This document shows, piece by piece, positions 34,800 through 47,446 of a stretch of 64,000 bases of DNA. How positions within the stretch are numbered: the stretch's first letter is position 1; every line of letters starts with the position of its first letter. The DNA comes from Phocoena phocoena (Eukaryota > Chordata > Mammalia > Artiodactyla > Phocoenidae): assembly GCF_963924675.1 (NCBI RefSeq), contig NC_089221.1, positions 10,971,851 to 11,035,850 of the forward strand. The letters run 5' to 3'. The notes under the pieces are model-generated. The model was not told the DNA's origin and searched no databases. It saw only the letters and a program-made list of their open reading frames with translations. A program made the translations under genes and the position numbers.

Positions 34800-35220
34800 A
34801 AAAAATGCCCATGATGCACCTAAAAAAATACTTTATTGTCATGACTCACAAGAAAAGCCCTAATTCATTCATGTTGCACCAACATTCTAATCTTGCTCCA
34901 TATTTCTCCAAACTACACTTCATAACCTGCCTTTTTGTTCCTTTGAATATCTTATTTCGTTATACACAAAAGTATCAAAACGTCTTGAAATATTTCCCCT
35001 TGCACATGGTTTTTCCATTTGGACCTATGGATGGCATGTAGCTACTCAACCTACAAACACCCAGAACACTAAGGAGATAGATTCTCTAGAGGTACTTGCT
35101 TTATTTTCAATGTTCTTATCATGATTTAAATTTCTTGAGGATAGGGACTATCCCTTTTTAAAACCTGTATTTTCTGGGATTGGCAAATAACAAGTTTAGT
35201 GAATAGCTAGGTATCTTCTC
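34800..35220 (+). mobile_element. Possible L2 LINE 3' end
   Basis: 'cataacctgcctttttgttcc', then 'aatttcttgaggatagggacta' and a 'ttggcaaataacaagtttagtgaatag' ending follow the L2 3' end in loose order. Tentative. Confidence 0.4.
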
Positions 35221-36050
35221 AGCTCTATTACTAGGGGTTCAAATTTAGGATCCACTACTGACCGCCCACTATTGATCACTGGTAGACTTGAAAACAGTCT
35301 GCAAGCAATATGGTATTTCTGTTTCTATACAGTTCACAGATTTGAAATGAAAGATTAATTGAGGTTTTTATATAGAAATCTCAGAATATTCATACTATAC
35401 ATAACTATCTTCAAGACTGCAAAAGTTCTTAGAAGAACAGTGATTTTCAGCTAATCTCTGCAAATTTATTTAATGAAGCTTTCCTTCTTAGTTATTTCAA
35501 TTATTGGAATTTTTAAAAATGTGCTAAATATTCATTTGTAACTAGTGATTGTATTTTCAGAAATATGATCAATGTTCTCAATATTAATTATAAGTAGATC
35601 ATAGTTTAAGAGTTTCTTGACCCATATTTCATGCTAACATTTATGATATTAGGTTGTATATATGTTTAACTAGAAGTACTTATTTTCAGTTAGTGACAAA
35701 TTTTACATTAAATACCATCTTAAAGTCAATGAAATAAAGCATTATTTATCACTAAATTTTACTTAAGTTATAATGTACTATAAAAATAAACAGGGTTAAA
35801 ATATGACAAAAAGCAAATTTGTAATTGGTAGATGATTGAACTGGCTAGTAAAGAGATGTTGAAAAAGCAGAAAAAATATGCAAATACTGTGAATATTAAA
35901 AAAAAAATTTACTGGAAAAGTGACCCTAGGACTTGTCATAAGTCTGAAATGACAGTAGTTTTTATAGAAGCAACCTCAGAAATATCCTAACTCTCAAACA
36001 AAGCTTCTCTCTCATTAATTTATTGAATTTTCCTAAGGTAAGAGTTAAAC
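35221..36050. other. Unassigned AT-rich stretch
   Basis: Nothing recognisable. Confidence 0.45.
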
Positions 36051-36060
36051 TATGATTTTT

Positions 36061-36271
36061 TTTTTTTTTTTTTTTTTTTGCGGTACACGGGCCTCTCATC
36101 GTTGTGGCCTCTCCCGCCGCAGAGCACAGGCTCCGGACGCGCAGGTTCAGCGGCCATGGCTCACGGGTCCAGCCGCTCCGCGGCATGTGGGATCTTCCCG
36201 GACCAGGGCACGAACCTGAGTCCCCTGCATCGGCAGGTGGACTCTCAACCACTGTGTCACCAGGGAAGCCC
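36061..36271 (-). mobile_element. CHR SINE (short cetacean form)
   Basis: Minus strand, with the A-tail as T at 36056-36079 and the tRNA-related head at 36200-36271. A short duplication tgattttt (36053-36060 and 36272-36279) flanks it. It is little diverged from the other short copies. Confidence 0.93.
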
Positions 36272-36279
36272 TGATTTTT

Positions 36280-37504
36280 ATTATAAGCATTCAGTTTAGT
36301 AGCTAAAGAAGAGAAAGAGAAGAAAATTAGGGGGCCAACATTCAAAGTTGTTCTCTCCTTTGTGAAAATGGGAAAAAGCCACAGTTATGGTAAGAGGCTC
36401 ATAAAATGAGTTGAAAATTTATGACAAATATTCTCAGACAAAACAGCAAAACCAAGCTTTTGGGACAATTCTTTTGTCTAATGACATGATTGTGGTTCTA
36501 TGATATTAATGTAATACCCTATGACAGAAAAAAATTAGACTGTATTCATGAAAAACCTTAGAGCTTGATGAGACCCTGAACATGCAATGCTTGGTACAGT
36601 AGTGTTAAATACTTGAGTAAAAATATTTGCCAAATATTCTCTCTACAGAGAATATTAGAGATACAGGATTTTGTAAACTGGAATGTAGAGAGTACTCTTT
36701 TATGTATTAATATACCAGAGACAAGTATAGCAATAAAAGTCGCTGTTAGGAAAATACATGCGTTAATGACTACATGTCACTCCACACACTATTTTATATA
36801 CATTCGAGTTAATTATCAATAATTTGCTCCCTGATCTTGATTCATTGTTCAAAAATGTAAATCGCAATTGTTGGTTGTATATGATTTCAATGTGCTGTAA
36901 AAAATAAAGAAGTAAAGACAGAGAAAGGGGACAATCAATAAAGAACACTGTTTTTCTCACTCTGAAGTCCACTACTCCTCAAAGTTCATATATGAGTTTT
37001 GAAATGATGGTTGAAATAATACTTGTAATTTAACGACTTTCTTACTGTCAGTAACTAACATTGATTTCGAGTATATTTCAAGGGCTTCACATCTGGTATA
37101 CATCAGGTATTAACATCTTGAGAGACTGAAATATATTATTTTACTGTGAAAATATACCAATTTACATCAGATAAAATTTCAGGATGACTTAAGGACAAAT
37201 TGTGATCCACATGGCTTGTTTTCTAGGATTCCAACTCTTTCTAAAAATTGATGATTTCTTATCAGATCTTTTGAAATGCTTAGATAATGACATAGAATTT
37301 CTTAAGATATTTAGTTGAATATTAATAATTACTTTATACAATCAAATGTAATCAAATTTTGTTAGAAATTCAGTCCCTGATTCACTGTTTCCTCCCAACT
37401 TGAAAGGGGTTTCCAGATTTTTAAAGTTACTTGATTTTCCCCAGAGTATCTAACGATACAATGGGTCTTCAGTAAGAAAAATCTCTGGTTTTGGGGTCCA
37501 TGTT
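36280..37504. other. Unassigned AT-rich stretch
   Basis: Nothing recognisable. Confidence 0.45.
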
Positions 37505-37518
37505 ACATTTATCTTTTT

Positions 37519-37721
37519 TTTTTTTTTTTTGCAGTACGCAGGCCTCTCACTGTTGTGGCCTCTCCCGTTGCGGAGCAGAGGCTCTGGACGGGCAGGCTCA
37601 GTGACCATGGCTCACGGGTCAGCCGCTCCGCGGCATGTGGGATCTTCCCAGACTGGGGCACGAACCCGTGTCCCCTGCATCGGCAGGCAGACTCTCAACC
37701 ACTGCGCCACCAGGGAAGCCC
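37519..37721 (-). mobile_element. CHR SINE (short cetacean form)
   Basis: Minus strand. Flanked by a 14-bp duplication with two transitions (acatttatcttttt at 37505-37518, acgtttaccttttt at 37722-37735). The aged duplication suggests an older insertion than the copy at 40932. Confidence 0.93.
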
Positions 37722-37837
37722 ACGTTTACCTTTTTACTCAGAGATCTGGGGTTTCATGTCTCTATACTCATTTTTTATGGTGGAACTGTACCATTCTTAG
37801 ATTTCAAAGCTATGGCAATCTTAATATCATTTTATTT

Positions 37838-38352
37838 ATTTATTTTTTCATTCATTCCCACATACAGTCTTTTGTTTATTTTCTTTGTTTATTAATTTTT
37901 GTTGGAGTATAGTTGATTTACAATGTTGTGTTGTTCTCAGGTGTACAGCAAAGTGAGTCAGTGATATATATACATATATCCACTCTGTTTTAGATTCTTT
38001 TCCCATATAGTCTATTACAGAGTATTGAGTAGAGCTCCCTGTGCTATACAGTAGGTCCTTATTAGTTATCTATTTTATATATAGTAGTGTGTATATGTCA
38101 ATCCCAATCTCCCAATTCATCCCTTCCCCCCAACCCCCTGATAACCATAAGTTTATTTTCTACATCTGTAACTCTATTTCTGTTTTGTAGATAAGTTCAT
38201 TTGTACCTTTTTTTTAGGTTCCACATATAAGCAATATCATAACAATGGAATATTACTCATCCATAAAAAGAACAAAGTAATGCCATTTGCAGCAACATGG
38301 ATGGACCTAGAGATTTTCATACTGAGTGAAGTAAGTCGGAGAGAGAAAGACA
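37838..38352 (-). mobile_element. 5'-inverted (twin-primed) L1 insertion
   Basis: 37838-38238 is a minus-strand L1 3' end (3' UTR, with T-rich tail at the left). 38240-38352 is L1 ORF2 3' coding sequence in the opposite, plus, orientation ('aatggaatattactcatcc', 'catggatggacctagag'). The whole is flanked by a 15-bp direct repeat aatatcattttattt (37823-37837 and 38353-38367). Part of the right repeat is shared with native L1 sequence. This is the structure left by twin priming. Confidence 0.8.
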
Positions 38353-38367
38353 AATATCATTTTATTT

Positions 38368-40912
38368 TTACAATAAAAATTAGTAGCTCAAAGATGGGAC
38401 TGAGAAAGGGAAACGAGTCAACATTTAGAAAGTAGGATAGTGAGTTGAGAAGAAAAATTTGAACTGAGGCTGGACTGCACAGTTTCACCTGTCATCTTAT
38501 GCTGCTCAGATGAAGCATGGAGAACACATGTATTGACATTTAAGTAGGAGTGAAATTATGCCAGGCACTTATAGAAAAGGAAAGGGCTGTGGCTGTTTGA
38601 AGGGAGTGATGGATGTTTGAAGGGCATGTGTTTGTGGGATGAGAGGAGCTGATTGTCTAGAGCAGTGGTTCTCAAAATGTAATCTATTAACTAGCAGTAT
38701 CAACATCACCTAGACCTTTAGAAAAAAAATTCTATGTCCTACCCAGAGCTACTGAATCAGAGCTCAGTTGGAAAGGCCCAGCAGTCTCTGTTTTAACAAA
38801 CCCTCTAGATAATCCTGAGGCATGCTGAAGTTTGTCTGCATACATTTATTTGTAAAGATGGGAATAATGTTAAGTGAGCGAGACTTTGAAGTCAAGATTT
38901 TTGGAGACTGTATATGAGGCCCATAGAAGTGAATGGTTGATATAGAATAAGCGAAAATTGCCAGAAAATGAGTTCAAGAAACAGAGACAGATTGTTGGAC
39001 AGAATATACATGTGACTCATCAACTCATCAAAATTGTTGTGAAAGTTCTAACTGAAAGAAATTCGGCAAGCTGGTAGAAAATATTTTCAATGAGTTTGGA
39101 GTAATTGGGATGAAAGGATGTTTCAATGGAACTAGTGTTCTTAGAAAATAAGAAAAGAGTAACATTCTTAAGTAACAAAGATGAGCAATGGACACATGTA
39201 GTTCACCTCTAGGCATCGTGATACATTGGATGGAACAAAAACTAAAAAACAAAAAACACAGCCATGAATGGGCAGGTCAGCAGGAGAGATATGACTCAGC
39301 ATTGAAGACATTCCATCTCTTCATGAAGTATATACATTTATTTTTCATCTAGGGAAGTTATTTATTTTAGAAAATAGAATACTTGCCACCTGAAGGGAAG
39401 CATCAGATTATGCCTTGTCCCGGGGTCAAAACAGGAATTTTTCTTTACATAAAGGTGCTATTCATAGAAGAAACCCCAAAAGCATGAATTAAAATATTTT
39501 CATATTTAAACATTGCCATATCAGCCTGTTACTTGATATAGGTCACATAATCAGAGATTCCTTTCTTTGACTAATTTCTCAAAAAAAATTCCTCCAAGAA
39601 TAGTTTGTGATGCATATTCAGCCCTTGGTTATTTTTGTTGCATAAATGAATGAAGACATTTATGACTCTGGTGTGGCTTCTGGAGTGATATGTTCCCCAT
39701 TAGACAGCATTGCGTATTTATTTTCACATCAGAAATCATTGGTGTAAATCAATTATGTATAATTTCTAGCCACTGCAATATTTTAAAATGTTTTCTGGGG
39801 AAATGCTATGACACTTTCATTAAATCTTCAAAGAGATGTGTGAGGGGAAAAATATAAAAGAACCATTGTTTAGGGAAAATAAATTTAAAAACAAAGCCCT
39901 TAAAATCATGTTTGTATATATACATATACAAATTTTAAAGGTAAACATAAAAACCAAATGATATTTCATCATCTGAGGTGACCACTTTTAATAATATTCT
40001 GTGTGTTTATATATATGATGATATATCAATTATATAATTTTACATATTTTATTATCATATTTTTTATTAGCATGCCTTGAATTTTTACTCAACTATACAA
40101 CATGGACATAATTCCATGAAGATAAATATGAACTAACTTTATTTAATGGCTACATGATATTACAATATTTGTTTCTATTATGATACAGTTAACTAATATT
40201 AAGTTCTAGGCCCTTAACTTGTTTCCAAAACCATACAATAAAGAATGCTAAAATCTAAACTATTGAATGATTTTCTATTTATGATAAATTATGTGACAAC
40301 CAAAAAGCTTCCTAAATAATGTACAAAATTTCATTGTGTTTTTTACATTATCACCATTCCTGAATTTATTATTTTAATAACTTTTATTAAATAAACTTTG
40401 AGAATAACTATGAGAAATATTTAAAGTTAAAACAGAGCTGAAATGATAGGATGGAAATGTTCAGAATTGTGTGGGGTTTAATGGAAATTTAATAATAACT
40501 ACTCATTTCAAATAATCCCTGAAATATAAGAACCATAGAACACAATTCACCAAACACAAAGTTCTTTTCAACTGTCATTGGCAGAGGAGGGTAGATCATG
40601 ATCAGTCATTGAGATGAAAGCTATTTTATGCAAGTAATGTAAAAATGTAAATACACTCTACATCTGTATTAATACCACTGACTTGATAAATGTTTTGGGA
40701 ACATTTATTTTCCTTAATGCTGAATAAGAGTTGATAACTTAGCTAAGAATCATGGTGAGGGTAACATAAGAAAACAAAGCCAGCTACAGCACCCTGCAAA
40801 GTATTAAAATGAATGTCTAGCAAGAAATGAATATCTGACTTCCCAAATGTCTTTCCTAAAAGCAAGAAAGACTTGCCCCAAAATGTCTAACAAACGTTCT
40901 CTATCTAGTGCA
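38368..40912. other. Mostly unassigned AT-rich stretch
   Basis: Unique-looking except for a MER5A-like copy at 38664. No gene found. Confidence 0.5.
38664..38835 (+). mobile_element. MER5A-like hAT-Charlie DNA transposon
   Basis: Begins with the terminal repeat CAGTGGTTCTCAAA. Then 'ctactgaatcaga', 'gtctctgttttaacaaaccctc' and 'tgaggcatgctgaagtttg' follow in family order. The 3' terminal repeat is missing or degraded. Confidence 0.85.
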
Positions 40913-40931
40913 AGATTTGTGGTATATTCTT
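40913..40931. repeat. Left target-site duplication of CHR SINE
   Basis: agatttgtggtatattctt, identical to 41133-41151. Confidence 0.95.
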
Positions 40932-41132
40932 TTTTTTTTTTTTTTTTTGCTGTACCTGGGCCCCTCACTGTCATGGCCTCTTCCGTTGTGGAGCACAGGC
41001 TCCGGACACACAGGCCCAGAGGCTGTGGCTCACGGGCCCAGCCGCTCCGCAGCACGTGGGATCTGGGGCACAAACCCGCGTCCCCTGCATCGGCAGGTGG
41101 ACTCTCAACCACTGCGCCACCAGGGAAGCCCC
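40932..41132 (-). mobile_element. CHR SINE with perfect 19-bp duplication and 9-bp internal deletion
   Basis: Minus-strand CHR SINE. The A-tail is T at 40930-40948 and the head is at the right end. A perfect 19-bp target-site duplication flanks it. Compared with the other short copies it lacks 9 bp (the TCCCGGACC of ATCTTCCCGGACCGGGG) at about 41064, next to the B-box region, whose CpG has also changed. Confidence 0.95.
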
Positions 41133-41151
41133 AGATTTGTGGTATATTCTT
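41133..41151. repeat. Right target-site duplication of CHR SINE
   Basis: Identical to 40913-40931. Confidence 0.95.
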
Positions 41152-44065
41152 ATTCACGACCAAATTCATGGCAAAATGGTTTTGTCATTAGAACAGTAAT
41201 AACTCTTCCTGAGATATGAAGTTTTTCTTATTGTCCTTAAATCTTTGAAAAGTCCTCTAAACACATACCAATAAATAGTTGGATCATTGCTTTATTTCCA
41301 TGAATCAGAATTTAACATCTGAGAAAAATATCCCAGATGCTATTTAAAAACGCTGTTTGAGAAAAGCAGCACCCTAATTCCAGAGTACAGATCTGAAATG
41401 AAAACTGCATACACTTAAATGGCACAGTTGAAGAAAGTGTGAAGAGTCGTTTTATTGTCTCCATACATTTAAAATCTTCCTATAGCTGAGGAAATATGCT
41501 CTTACTAAACTCCTTTCTCTGCATCATCTGAAGAAATTAAACTAAAAATGTATAAAATTATAAGGAAAATTGTAATGAGTTAAAAATTAAATAGTATCAC
41601 TTGAGTGCAACTGATGTTTCAAAATGTTGCTAAATACACATGGGCAATGAAATCTGTGATCACCTGAGTTAATTTTGCATGTTAAGTATCAGTGAAATAA
41701 ATACTATTTGATCCATTCCTGAGAAATTATCAGGAATGATCTTCTAAGATTTGTGCTGCTCAAAACACACACACACACATAGACACACATACACACTCAA
41801 CTACAATTGAATTTCTGTTTTATTTCTTTTGTGAACTAAGATAAGAATGATGTATTTGGTCATAACAACTTTACCTCAGAGGAAATCTTTTAAAGTGAAA
41901 TGAATGGCAATCATGATTTATATGATTTCTGATCACATGTGTGCATGTGAAACATAATACATTAGGGAAGGTCATGATTTTAAACTGGAATTCCACAGCA
42001 TTGTACTATATGGTATCTTGAGAATCCTTTAACTCTTCTCAAGAATATTAACTTACTGTTTAGTGATATCTCGAAAAAAGCCTAGACATCTTCATCTTCA
42101 ATTTATTGTGAGAAACATTAATTTAAATTAACAAATGGATTCAGGGGAATGATGCAGTGCTTAGAGATGTTTTAACTTGAACATAAACAGCAACAAAAAG
42201 AAACAAAATACATTTTAAAATATGTCTTAAAATTAGATTGTGGATAAGTAAAATAATTGGTAAAAACGACTGTTTTATTTTCAAGTATTTTGATAGGACT
42301 ATTGGATTTTGATCTACTAAATTTCTTCTCCACTCTAGTTGAGGTAATTGTTTTGTTTTTGTCTTCAATTTGCCTGAATTCATGGATTCAGAAGGAGAGC
42401 AAATGGAAACCATCTTGCATCTCAGCATTTCATATTCTTACCCAACTCGTGATGAGTGTAGTAGGACATGGTGGAAAAGAAAAGAGGAGTGGCCACACTC
42501 CACCCCAACCATATTTCCTTCCAATTACTTGCCACCATGCTGGGGTGTTTTAACAGATAAAGAGTGCTGACCCAACTCTAATTTCTGGGATTTCCTGCTA
42601 TAATGCCAACCAATTAACATGTTAGGTGTAACAGGATCAGCTAGTTTGCTATTTTGGAACTCCACAAAGATTGTGTGTTTCTAGCTGTTGGAAAAGTTTA
42701 ATGAAAGAATAAAGATATGGTTTTAGTGATCTGTGGAGGGTCCCACAACTTGCCAACCCCTCATCTGGGAGTAACACATTTATATATAGTACAATTACTT
42801 GTCATAATGAAAATCAAATGTCAGTTGGAAATCCTCAAATTGCAACATGTAGAGGCAGTGAAATACATGATCTAACCACAGAACAGAGTTTTAGTCAGAA
42901 AACTTGGAATCCAGGAGCAATAGAATCATATTTAAATGTTAGGAATTTTACACTGGAGTTCAAATGTTGTATACTTAGGGAAACAGAGAACTATTTAACA
43001 TTCTTTCCTTGTTTTGTATAATTCCTTTACACCATGTAGCAACTTTTCCGAGCTCTCATCAAAAATCTTTGAAATTTTATTCTGTACTCCTCTTCTGTAC
43101 AAACTTGTACTAGTGGCTGCTTTTGACTCCATTTTTTTTTATCACAAAAGCCTCAAAAAAAATACAGTCTGTTTTGATACAGGTAGATATGTCTTTGCAA
43201 AATACAGAAGAAAAACATGAGTGGCCCACACCATATATTATTTGTGAGGAGGGATGAGAGTGACTAAATGAAAATTCTTAAATTAATAACTTTGTCACGA
43301 ATACATAAAGGAAGGCTTACACATTTAAAATGTTTTACCCTAGTACATATTATAGATATTTGAATTTCAAGATTCAACATTGATAGTCAAGTGACAATAT
43401 AATGTCTCTAAGAGGTAAGTAACAGTGCAACCACCTTTCTTTCAACTACCACCTCTCACATAAGCCAGAAAAATGCAGTTTCTATGAATCTTAAGAAGGA
43501 AAATAAAAAGATCAGAAAATGAGAGAAATATCCTCCTTGGCATTCTGGACAAAAATTTCTGGAATGCCCACTTATTGGATATTAAGATAGAGATATCGTT
43601 AATTTTTATCCCTAGATCTCAATAAGGTTAATTAAAGTTCATAAGAATATACATAAAATGTTACATGATTAACATATTAAGTCATAAGTCCATTGTCCCA
43701 AAGGAGAAGACTTAAAATATAGTTTTTACATGTATATTAGAGTCTGACCAATGAACCAAATCAAATCAGCTAATGAACTGAGTAAACTTAAGAGGGATTA
43801 ATTAGGTTGGTAATTATACATTAAATTAAAAAGTGATATAAATTATTTTGTTAGCAGAAAATGGCAGTTGACAACTTGTTATAAATTCTCATAGCATTTA
43901 TTATAATAACATTAATCATGTGCAGCCGTTCTGCTTTTTGGGTAATTATATGAGTAATTCCATAGAATTTCATTCAAAAACAGTATCTTCTGTTCACAGA
44001 GGGGAGATGAATATGTAATATAAGAAATACAAGATTAGCTTTTCATGTGCTCATAAATTAGTTTC
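41152..44065. other. Unassigned AT-rich stretch
   Basis: No gene or confident mobile element. A short CA-rich run is at 41765-41800. The least AT-rich part is 42360-42620, where a frame of 98 codons (42257-42553) shows no recognisable feature. Confidence 0.5.
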
Positions 44066-44079
44066 AAAAGGAGGAAACA

Positions 44080-44288
44080 GGGCTTCCCTGGTGGCGCAGT
44101 GGTTGAGAGTCCACCTGCCGGTGCAGGGGACATGGGTTCGTGCCCCGGTCCGGGAAGATCCCACATGCCGCGGAGCAGCTGGGCCCGTGAGCCATGGCCA
44201 CTAAGCCTGCGCGTCCGGAGCCTGTGCTCTGCAACGGGAGAGGCCACAGCAGTGAGAGGCCCGCATATGGCAAAAAAAAAAAAAAAAA
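44080..44288 (+). mobile_element. CHR SINE (short cetacean form)
   Basis: Plus strand. A box TGGCGCAGTGG (44092-44102), B box GGTTCGTGCCC (44135-44145), body and A-tail. A perfect 14-bp duplication aaaaggaggaaaca lies at 44066-44079 and 44289-44302. The cleanest copy in the window for pol III promoter boxes. Confidence 0.96.
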
Positions 44289-44302
44289 AAAAGGAGGAAA
44301 CA

Positions 44303-45180
44303 TCTTTCTAGGTGATGTCAGATAAATCTCTAAAATATTATAATACTAATTTGAGTAGTATAGTACCAAATTTACCTTACTATTTAACACTGCATGTAAA
44401 TTTTATTAATATAGAAGACCCCACTGTGAATTCAAATGTTGTCCAACTCTGAGAAAAAATAACATTCACTTTAACCAAAAAAGTTACACAGTTGCACTGT
44501 AAGCTTAATTATATATTTGGATTAGGTAGTGTTTTGTTTGTTTTCCTATTCAATATTCCTTCTTTAGCACATAAGCAGCTACTTACTTCCCAAATACTGG
44601 GTTATTAGAAGGAACACATTTAGTCTTTCTTTCTCTTATGCTCAGTCTTTGTTTCCCCCTTAAATTATGCTCTTTAAATGTAAGGGCAGATGTGAAGTTT
44701 GGAGAGAGTCTGATACACTTTGAGGAAATTTGCTTCTTCAGATGGGCAAATAAATGCACCTCAAGTTCAGGAAATGTGCTGCATTTTCTATCAAACTTGC
44801 TGCCACAGAGATGAGAATTAAGAATGATTGGAGCATCTTCTCTATTCTTCCATTCCTGCTGGTAACCAAACCTAAGTGAAGTAGAAGGGCCTGTATTATA
44901 GAAACAGTTTGGGACTCCTTCTCTCTTCCTATTTCTTCCTCTCATTAACTTATCTAGAGATAAGCCTAGAGGCTTGAGGTCCTTGAGTCTCTCTTGAGCT
45001 TCAAATTTCTTCTGTTAAGTGGAAAGGGCTGGACCAGCAAGGTGGGATAGCCCTTCCTGATGTTCAGTCCTTGTCAATAAAATGGAAGGATAAAATTCAT
45101 CTCTTTATAGCCTCTGTTTAAGCTATCTTATTTACCATAGTTTAATACTGAGTAAGTATTATAAAATTGATTACAGAGAT
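44303..45180. other. Unassigned stretch
   Basis: No recognised feature. A minus-strand frame of 120 codons (44945-44583) is noted among the rejected items. Confidence 0.45.
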
Positions 45181-45775
45181 TTCTAACCTTGGATATCATC
45201 TGGAGAATTTTCAATTACTTGTTTGCTTCTTGAAATTCAGATAAAACTTATTTGTGAAGTCCTCTGGTCCAGGTGCATTTTAGCAAGCTAAATCATTTTT
45301 TTTTCTTTGTAAAATGATATACAGTCCAGAGGATTCATTGAAGTAATTTATATTTTACAAAGAATATTCCCATTATCTTCAAGTTTCCAACATGTCACCA
45401 TGGGATTGGATAATAATAATTAGTGGTAATACTCATGCATTTGTGGTAGATCTCTTTCAACATTCCTAAATTTGCACATTTTTATACACTCACATCAGAA
45501 TCAACAGTGATTTATCTAATAAGTGATTGGTATTTTCAAAGAACAGGTTATTATTTGTTCAGTCTACCATTTTTTGTGTTGGTCATTAATTTCACTATTT
45601 ACTTTTAGTAGTTCCCTCATCTTAGTTTCCTTTACATTATTCTGCTATTTCTAGTTTCCTAATATAACTATTCCTTTTAGTTCTCATAATTAACCATTTC
45701 TTATGCAATAACATAAGATTGGTATATTGGAATTATTAAGTTTATTTTTCTGTAATCTTCTGGTAAGATTGGAAA
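45180..45775 (-). mobile_element. Old L1 fragment (ORF2 endonuclease/RT linker), antisense
   Basis: 'gtgaagtcctctggtccaggtgc' near 45257 matches the antisense of an L1 RT start, and 45560-45710 has the order of the linker before RT. Highly diverged. Confidence 0.55.
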
Positions 45776-46395
45776 TTGCATGAAATAAGCTATATGGCTT
45801 CTTTAGAAAAAAATATTAAAGAAAAACAAAGACACTGGGAAGCATCCAATAGCAGGCAGAAGTCAGCATGAGTTTGCTTTCACAACAGTGCAACTGGAAG
45901 GGAAAGAATTAGGATTTTGAGGCTTTCCAGCCAAATTTTTTTTCTCACTGTGGAAAACAACAGTGGAAACCATAACTTTAGTCATTCAAGGTGCCAGAGA
46001 TAGGTGGGGGATTTAAAGACGGAAATTCTGGTAGCAGGGATATCACAGAACACCACAAATTTTGAACATATATTCTTCACCAAATCTCTTGCTGTTATAT
46101 AAATTATGCGTATATTTGGGAGACCCTATGGCTGAACAGAATACGTAGAGAGAGAGTGGGAGCTTGAAAGATAGAGCAGTATGGGGTCAGGTCTGTGAGA
46201 TTTTTGCTTCTCTACTTGAGTGCATTCCCAAAGTCTGCAGCCCAGAAAGAAGAAGTCCTCTGGTTTCACAACGTCAGGTGACAGTCTGAAGCTGGTAGAG
46301 AGGTGTAAATAACACAGGAAGCAGGGAGACACCCCCAGAGTGTTGGGCTAAAGCAGCAATGGTGGGAAGCCGTTAGAACAACACATACATCTGTT
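45776..46395. other. Unassigned stretch
   Basis: No recognised feature. Confidence 0.4.
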
Positions 46396-46399
46396 TCTG

Positions 46400-47433
46400 T
46401 AAAATGCAGGGAAGAAAAATTTTGCTGCTTAAGTCCAGGAAAATTAACTGCCTTCTAGAGCAGCATTTGTTAAAGTATATATTCAACAATGTCCAATTTT
46501 CAACCCAAAGTTATTAGACATGAAAAGAAATAGGAAAATGAGACATATATTGAAGAAAAGATGAAGTTAATGACAACAGATTCTGAGTAGGTCCAGACAT
46601 TGGATTTAGCAAAGACTTCCAAACAGCTATTATGCATATATCTAAAGAATTAAAGGAAAATATGGATTCAGATAAGGAATATTAAAATACTTAAAAATTT
46701 TAAAGTTAAAAGTAGGACACATAAATTTAAAAAATGCTATTTAGGCTTATAGCAGATTGGAGATTAAAAAAGTAATATGTAACCTTGAAGACAGATTGAA
46801 AGAAACTACCCTCTCTGAAGAACAAAAAGACAAAAATTGGAGAAATATGGACAGATATCTATTTCCATCAACAATGTGACAGAAGAAACTAGATTTACCT
46901 TTCTCACTTAAACAGCTAGAAATCCAAATAAAATGCATAAAATGATGGTTTTCAGACCTGCACAGACAAAGCATAGGACGGTGATTGCTGAGAGGACTGC
47001 CCTAGACTGCTACCTAAAAATAGCTTCCTGACCTCAGCACAGAGCAAAAACCAAGAGAGCCTTGTGGTCTTGCTGATTTAAATAAAAAGAGTTCAAAGTC
47101 CAGAAAGGTCAAATTGGCTTAATTTTCATCCCAGAGTAGAGAGGATCAAGCCATAGATGGAAAAATATCAGAGATCTCTACAGGAGTTCCCTAGACTCTT
47201 TGGCTGAGAACTAATCTATACATTTATGGGAAGAAACTACCAATTCTGGAGAAAGAGCCACAAGATAGAATTGTGATGAGTTGAATAATTCCTAGAGATC
47301 ACACAGGGCTAGGGATATTCTTGCACTCAGCAAGAAGAGTGAAATAAACCTCCTAGTAAACTGGGTATTGAGTAAATTCTTCAAAAAGTTAACAGCTAAG
47401 TCCTAACCTAAAATATGTTTCAGACTTACCCTG
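46400..47433 (+). mobile_element. Old L1 ORF1/5' region, sense (part 1), split by element 3
   Basis: 46500-46870 follows the early ORF1 part of old L1s ('gtccagacattggatttagcaaagactt', 'ctaaagaattaaaggaaaatatgg' in short pieces). 46890-47433 is less clear. The sequence resumes after element 3 at 54100, so this older L1 was the insertion target or lay next to it. Confidence 0.5.
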
Positions 47434-47446
47434 AAAAGAGATTTTT
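47434..47446. repeat. Left target-site duplication of L1 element 3
   Basis: aaaagagattttt, identical to 54087-54099. Confidence 0.85.

Noticed and set aside
35962..36345. Pro/Ala/Gly/Arg-rich frames at each CHR SINE (also near 12756, 37529, 40804, 44099, 62904)
   Set aside because: All are translations of the same GC-rich SINE body; their similarity to each other is SINE homology, not a gene family.
44080..44160. tRNA genes at the SINE heads
   Set aside because: A and B boxes are present, but they do not fold as full tRNAs by eye and are followed by SINE bodies and A-tails with duplications.
44583..44945. A minus-strand frame of 120 codons as a novel gene
   Set aside because: No homologue recognised, no splice or promoter context and no repeat of the frame nearby. 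Its length is within chance for 64 kb, though it is the best non-repeat frame here.
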